From: Geodermatophilaceae bacterium
GTDB taxonomy: Bacteria > Actinomycetota > Actinomycetes > Mycobacteriales > Geodermatophilaceae
DNA: 9,029 bases
Direction of reading: 5' to 3'
Assembly (NCBI GenBank): GCA_013696785.1
Contig: JACCXW010000467.1
Coordinates: 1 to 9,029, forward strand
Notes under the pieces: generated by a model
Database searches by the model: none
The model's input: the letters and a program-made list of their open reading frames with translations, nothing else
What the model was told of the DNA's origin: nothing
Translations under genes and position numbers: made by a program
Shown: one piece after another, positions 5,670 through 9,029 of the stretch
How positions within the stretch are numbered: position 1 is the first letter of the stretch
How the letters are laid out: each line of letters opens with the position of its first letter

Positions 5670-6383
5670 GTGTCCGCAGTAGCCTCCGGCCCGACCGGGT
5701 CAGAGTTCGGGGCCGTCCTCGCCGGCGTCAGCCCGACCCTGGAAGCGGACCACCCGCGGCTGCGCGGCTGGCTGCACCTCGGCACGTTCTTCGGCTCGCT
5801 GGCCACCGGAGCCGTGCTCATCCCGCTGGCCGCCGTTCAGGGCGCCGGACACGGCTTCGCCGTCGCGATCTACTGCCTCACCGTGTCGCTGCTCTTCGGT
5901 ACGAGCGCTCTCTACCACCGCCGCAGCTGGAGCACGCGGAGCTGGCTGATCATGAAGCGGCTGGACCACTCGATGATTTTCATCTTCATCGCGGGCAGCT
6001 ACACACCGTTCGCCGTACTGGCGCTCAACCCCGGTTCCGACGTGGCGATCCTGACGACGGCGTGGGTGGGCGCGGTCGCCGGCGTCCTGCTGAAGATGTC
6101 GTGGCCGGGGGCGCCCCGGTGGCTCGGCGTCCCGATCTACATCGCGCTGGGTTGGGTCGCGGTGTTCGTGTTGCCGCAGGTCCTCGCGAACACGGGTGTG
6201 ACAGCTTTGATCCTGCTGTGCGTCGGCGGCGGCCTGTACACCTTCGGGGGGATCGTCTACGCCACCCGCTGGCCGAACCCCTCGCCGGCGGTGTTTGGCT
6301 ACCACGAGGTGTTCCACGCCTGCACAGTGGTGGCGGCGATCTGCCACTACATCGCCGTCTACTTCGTGATCTATGCCACCTGA
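5670..6383 (+). CDS. Hemolysin III / PAQR family membrane protein (TrhA-like)
   Basis: The 237-aa product has about seven hydrophobic helices after a roughly 30-residue polar N-terminus. It carries the PAQR metal-site pattern: SALYH (Ser79, His83), LDHS (Asp99), GSYTPF (109-114), HEVFH (His212, His216) and a further CHY near the end. Family members (HlyIII, TrhA, YqfA; adiponectin-receptor relatives) are integral membrane proteins with a hydrolase-like zinc site, linked to membrane energetics and lipid homeostasis; haemolysis is not a general property. GTG 5670 is preferred because TACCCT stands six bases ahead of it (leaderless). An ATG at 5619 or the GTG at 5559 would add 17 or 37 low-complexity residues, and the longest form would run into the divergent gene. 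The pairing with a cis-prenyltransferase matches Rv1085c/Rv1086, hinting at a shared role in envelope lipids (inference). Confidence 0.9.
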   Translation: MSAVASGPTGSEFGAVLAGVSPTLEADHPRLRGWLHLGTFFGSLATGAVLIPLAAVQGAGHGFAVAIYCLTVSLLFGTSALYHRRSWSTRSWLIMKRLDHSMIFIFIAGSYTPFAVLALNPGSDVAILTTAWVGAVAGVLLKMSWPGAPRWLGVPIYIALGWVAVFVLPQVLANTGVTALILLCVGGGLYTFGGIVYATRWPNPSPAVFGYHEVFHACTVVAAICHYIAVYFVIYAT

Positions 6384-6401
6384 GCCCCCACTTCGGTTCA
6401 G
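6380..6401 (+). terminator. Possible hairpin terminator spanning both convergent stop codons
   Basis: CTGAGCC (6380-6386) and GGTTCAG (6395-6401) can pair as a 7-bp stem with one G-U pair in the rightward RNA, around an 8-base loop. The stem includes the TGA of the hemolysin III gene and, on the other strand, the TGA of the dehydrogenase gene. The two genes are only 14 bp apart, so any terminator must lie about here. There is no T-run, and in the leftward RNA one pair is a mismatch, so this is tentative. Confidence 0.3.
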
Positions 6402-7423
6402 ATCGCGACGTAGGCCTTCAGTGCCAGTCGGTCGTCCATCATCGCGTAGCCGTCGGTGAGTTCATCGAGGCTGACGGTCAGATCGAAGATCGGGCTCGCG
6501 TCCAGCGTGCCGTCGAGGACATCGGCCAGCAGCCCCGGAATGTAGGCCCGGGCCGGGCACATCCCGCCGCGGATGGCCAGGTTGCGGCCGAAGAGCAGGG
6601 ACACGTCCACCCCCTCGACGAGATGCGGTACGCCGACGTACCCGATCGTCGCCCCGTCCTTGGCGATGGCGATCGTAGTGTCCCACGCACCCTGCGCGCC
6701 GACGCACTCGAGCACCGCGTCGACGCCACCGGTTCGGGCCATGACGTCCTCGACGGCGTCCTGCCCGCGACCCTCGACGATGTCGGTGGCCCCGAACTCC
6801 TGCGCCAGGGCGAGCCGGTCGGCATGGTGGCCCACGACGAGAATTCGCCGCGCGCCGAGCCGCCGGGCGGCGAGGACCGCGCACAACCCGACCGCGCCGT
6901 CGCCGACGACGGCAACCGTCGACCGGTAGTTCACCTGCGCCGAGACCGCGGCGTGGTGGCCGGTGGACAGGATGTCGCACAGCGGCAGCACCCGGGTCTC
7001 CGCACCGCGCAGGCTGCGCGGAACGACGACCAGTGTCCCGTCGGCGTGCGGCACCCGCACCGCCTCACCCTGCCCGCCGTCATGGCCCGGCTCGGAGAAG
7101 AAGCCGCCGTCCACGCAGGAACTGGTCAGGCCACGCAGGCAGAACTCGCAGACCCCGCAGGACCAGCTGAACGGCGCCAGGACGAGATCGCCCCGGCGTA
7201 CCGTCCTGACCTCGGCGCCGACATCCTCGACGAGGCCGACGAACTCGTGCCCGATCCGCGCGCCTGGCTGGCGCTGACCGTATCCGCGATACGCCCACAG
7301 GTCGGAGCCGCCGATGCTCGCGGCGGTCACCCGCACCAGCGCGTCGGTGTCCAGTTCGAGGGCTGCGTCCGGCACCTGCTCGACCCGGACGTTGCCAGGA
7401 CCCTGGAAGATCGCGGCGCGCAT
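6398..7423 (-). CDS. Zinc-type medium-chain alcohol dehydrogenase
   Basis: The 341-aa product is an MDR-superfamily NAD(P)-dependent dehydrogenase. An N-terminal GroES-like domain (about residues 1-135) has ARIGHEFVG (His59, Glu60) and a complete structural-zinc lobe, Cys89, Cys92, Cys95 and Cys103. LPLCDILSTGHHA (147-158) carries the usual third catalytic ligand position, Cys149. The Rossmann domain shows VVGDGAVGL (172-180) and GATDIVEGRG. The first catalytic-zinc Cys is missing: the usual CGSD reads GGSD (38-41), codon GGC where TGC is expected. The zinc may be held differently, or the enzyme may be altered; the substrate is unknown. ATG 7423 is chosen because GAGGGAG stands seven bases before it; an ATG nine codons upstream (7450) lacks such a site. 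It is cytosolic, and convergent with the hemolysin III gene. Confidence 0.9.
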   Translation of the reverse strand: MRAAIFQGPGNVRVEQVPDAALELDTDALVRVTAASIGGSDLWAYRGYGQRQPGARIGHEFVGLVEDVGAEVRTVRRGDLVLAPFSWSCGVCEFCLRGLTSSCVDGGFFSEPGHDGGQGEAVRVPHADGTLVVVPRSLRGAETRVLPLCDILSTGHHAAVSAQVNYRSTVAVVGDGAVGLCAVLAARRLGARRILVVGHHADRLALAQEFGATDIVEGRGQDAVEDVMARTGGVDAVLECVGAQGAWDTTIAIAKDGATIGYVGVPHLVEGVDVSLLFGRNLAIRGGMCPARAYIPGLLADVLDGTLDASPIFDLTVSLDELTDGYAMMDDRLALKAYVAI

Positions 7424-7465
7424 GCGGGGTCTCCCTCGGGGCAGCTGCATGAAGATGGCCCGCCG

Positions 7466-7471
7466 ACCATA
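7466..7471 (-). promoter_or_regulatory. Candidate -10 box for the dehydrogenase gene
   Basis: On the minus strand TATGGT fits TANNNT and lies about 42 bases before the chosen ATG (7423), which would give a leader of roughly 35 bases containing the GAGGGAG ribosome binding site. No matching -35 is seen. Its position in the 162-bp gap after the permease gene suggests that the dehydrogenase is transcribed separately. Confidence 0.35.
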
Positions 7472-7531
7472 GCCCGCCGTCCACGCGCCGTCGGCGCCGG
7501 TGCAGGGTGACGACGAGCGCGCCGGGGCAAT

Positions 7532-7553
7532 GGCATCGGCGTCGCGGGATGCC
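7532..7553 (-). terminator. Candidate terminator hairpin after the permease gene
   Basis: GGCATC (7532-7537) and GATGCC (7548-7553) form a 6-bp stem around a 10-base GC-rich loop. An alternative longer-range pairing GGGGCA/TGCCCC surrounds it. It lies about 33 bases past the permease stop in the 162-bp spacer. There is no U-run, so the call rests on position and symmetry. Confidence 0.35.
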
Positions 7554-7585
7554 CCTCACCGTTGGGTACGTGGCCTCCGCGCCTG

Positions 7586-9029
7586 CTACTGCCCGAGGCG
7601 TAGTACGTGAGCCATGTCGGCTCGGTCGGCTGTTCGTTGCGCGTAGAGGGCGGCCAGAACGGCGACCGCGACAGTCGCTGCGGCCGCGGCGAGGATGGTG
7701 GCCGTCGGCAGGGTCAGGAGCGGCGGCGGCGGTCGGGTGGGGTCGAGTTCCACCTGTCGGTAGACGGTCAGCACGGCCAGCCATCCCAACGCCGTTCCGA
7801 GGACAACGGACAGCCCGAGCAGGCTCCCCAGCTCGGCGAGTAGCGACCGGCGGTGTGACCGGGCCGTGAGCCCCATTCGGCGGGCCAGGGCGTAGGCGGC
7901 GACCCGGGTCCGTTGCCGGGTCTGCAGGTAGAGCAGCAGTCCTCCGAGCGCGACAGCGCCGATCAGGGCGGCGAGGGCCTGCAGGTAGCTGAAGGTCCAA
8001 GACACGGACAGGAAGTTCGCGACGCTGAACACGGTGTCGCGGTCCTGGATGCGGATGATCCGGGTGTCCGCTGGGAGCGCGGCTCGGACGTCGATTTCGC
8101 CGCGGGTGCTCCAGATCTCGGTGAACCGGCCGGCGGAGCGGTCGACGTCACCGAGGGAGGAGGCGTCAACGATGAGCATCGGGTCGGGCAGTCGCCGGCC
8201 CGGCAGCGTGTCGGCGGTCTGCGCCACGTACATGGCGACGTCACGTTCACCCAGCCGCACCGAGACCTGGCCGGTGGGCAGGCCCGTCGCGATCGCCGCA
8301 ACCTTGCCATCCAGCGTGACGCCGAGCTGGTCCAAGAGTTGCTGCAGGGGTAGGTCGGCGAAGCTGTCGTCCCAGAACGCCCACCGGGCGAAGGTGGCCG
8401 GGTCCACGGCGAGCACGGTGACGTCCTGGCCGTCGGCGGTCCCGCGAGGATAACGGGCGACGATGGTGCCAACCGCGTCCGTGGCGGCTGTTCGGGGCGG
8501 GCGGGCGGTGGTGATCGCGGCGAGGTCGCTGCCGACGACTACCCGGGCTTTGGCTTCCAGGGTCGTCTCCGACGTGCCGGTCAGCGCCGCGGAGTAGGCC
8601 AGTACCGCGATGGGCAGGCTGACCGCCGCAAGCAGGCCGGCGCTGACCAGCCGGGCGCCGCTGACCCGCCGGATCGCCAGGTACAGCGCCGGGGCCCAGC
8701 GAGCAGAGCGCCTGCGCAGCAGGGGCAGCAACCCGGACAGCAGCCGGACGCAGAGGATCGCCGACCCGGCCAGCAATAGCAACGGGAACGCGATCAACAG
8801 TAGGTTGACCTGAGCCGCGCCGTTGGTGAGAGTCACGGCGCCGCTGCGCTGCAGCTGCAAGTAGCTGGCCAGCGCGGCGGCGAGCAGCAGCAGCTCCCAC
8901 GGCACCAACGCAGCCCACGACCGGCGCTCGCCCACCGGCCGTTCGGTTGCGCCACGGGCGCGCAGCCCGGCCACGAGTCCGAGCAGGCCCAGGGCCGCCA
9001 GTAGCCCGGCGGCCGCGGTAAGGGCGGCC
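7586..9029 (-). CDS. FtsX-like ABC transporter permease, C-terminal part (runs off right edge)
   Basis: The frame is open from the window's right end to TAG 7588-7586, giving 480 residues. A GTG at 8974 is internal, because the reading continues upstream as a hydrophobic helix (AALTAAAGLLAALGLLGL). The layout is that of the second half of a large FtsX/MacB-type permease. It has helices at about 1-20, 40-58 and 75-95, then a helix at about 120-146 that opens an FtsX module, a roughly 200-residue extracytoplasmic domain (including WAFWDDSFADLP), and three closing helices at about 350-372, 400-423 and 440-465. Such permeases work with a LolD/MacB-like ATPase in lipoprotein, lipid or peptide export, or in control of envelope enzymes. 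No ATPase lies downstream, so a partner, if linked, must be beyond the right edge. The substrate is unknown. Confidence 0.85.
   Translation of the reverse strand, partial: AALTAAAGLLAALGLLGLVAGLRARGATERPVGERRSWAALVPWELLLLAAALASYLQLQRSGAVTLTNGAAQVNLLLIAFPLLLLAGSAILCVRLLSGLLPLLRRRSARWAPALYLAIRRVSGARLVSAGLLAAVSLPIAVLAYSAALTGTSETTLEAKARVVVGSDLAAITTARPPRTAATDAVGTIVARYPRGTADGQDVTVLAVDPATFARWAFWDDSFADLPLQQLLDQLGVTLDGKVAAIATGLPTGQVSVRLGERDVAMYVAQTADTLPGRRLPDPMLIVDASSLGDVDRSAGRFTEIWSTRGEIDVRAALPADTRIIRIQDRDTVFSVANFLSVSWTFSYLQALAALIGAVALGGLLLYLQTRQRTRVAAYALARRMGLTARSHRRSLLAELGSLLGLSVVLGTALGWLAVLTVYRQVELDPTRPPPPLLTLPTATILAAAAATVAVAVLAALYAQRTADRADMAHVLRLGQ

Noticed and set aside
6062..7510. A 482-codon open frame on the plus strand, the longest in the window
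   Set aside because: It runs antisense through the dehydrogenase gene and overlaps the hemolysin III gene. Its product is a low-complexity Arg/Pro/Gly/Ala-rich sequence with no family pattern, whereas the opposite strand encodes a clear zinc dehydrogenase. It is a GC-rich shadow frame.
8972..8974. GTG at 8974 as the true start of the permease
   Set aside because: The frame stays open to the window edge, with a hydrophobic helix encoded upstream of it, and no ribosome binding site precedes it. The gene is therefore treated as partial.

Overview
The window is very GC-rich, with strong G/C bias at third codon positions, frequent GTG starts and leaderless-looking promoters. This points to a high-GC actinomycete. 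A Micromonosporaceae-type genome is my guess, but nothing in the sequence fixes the genus. It looks like ordinary chromosome carrying small, mostly unrelated transcription units. I see no transposase, integrase, CRISPR array, rRNA or tRNA, and no gene-free stretch longer than 300 bases.

Left part (1-1421): the first 26 codons of a probable SARP/BTAD-type regulator leave the window on the minus strand. Divergent from it are a 46-codon small ORF and, stop-to-start coupled to it (TGATG), a kinesin-light-chain-like TPR protein. The 200-bp divergent spacer holds three 11-bp-phased TCAGC-like repeats, the geometry of SARP operators. Region 1418-3003 (minus): a DUF885 putative metallopeptidase followed, through a GTGA overlap, by a 129-aa two-helix membrane protein. 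The stop codon of the latter shares a CTAG with the TPR stop.

Region 3049-4161 (plus): a SAM-dependent methyltransferase broken by one in-frame amber codon, exactly where the SAM-binding loop normally has Trp. It is followed by a small VOC/glyoxalase-fold protein (4228-4656) with its own likely promoter. The 148-bp convergent spacer after it contains a perfect 37-bp copy of the 3' end of the next gene, plus a stem-loop over that gene's stop codon.

Region 4805-6383: a cis-prenyltransferase (minus) and a hemolysin III/PAQR membrane protein (plus) are divergent. This is the same pairing and orientation as Rv1086/Rv1085c of Mycobacterium tuberculosis. Both appear to be leaderless, with identical -10 octamers. 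Region 6398-9029 (minus): a zinc-type MDR alcohol dehydrogenase whose first catalytic-zinc Cys is replaced by Gly, then the C-terminal 480 residues of an FtsX-like ABC permease that runs off the right edge.

I see no large new system. The points most worth a second look are the amber codon in the methyltransferase, the regulator/phased-repeat/small-ORF/TPR cluster, and the duplicated 3' end of the prenyltransferase gene.
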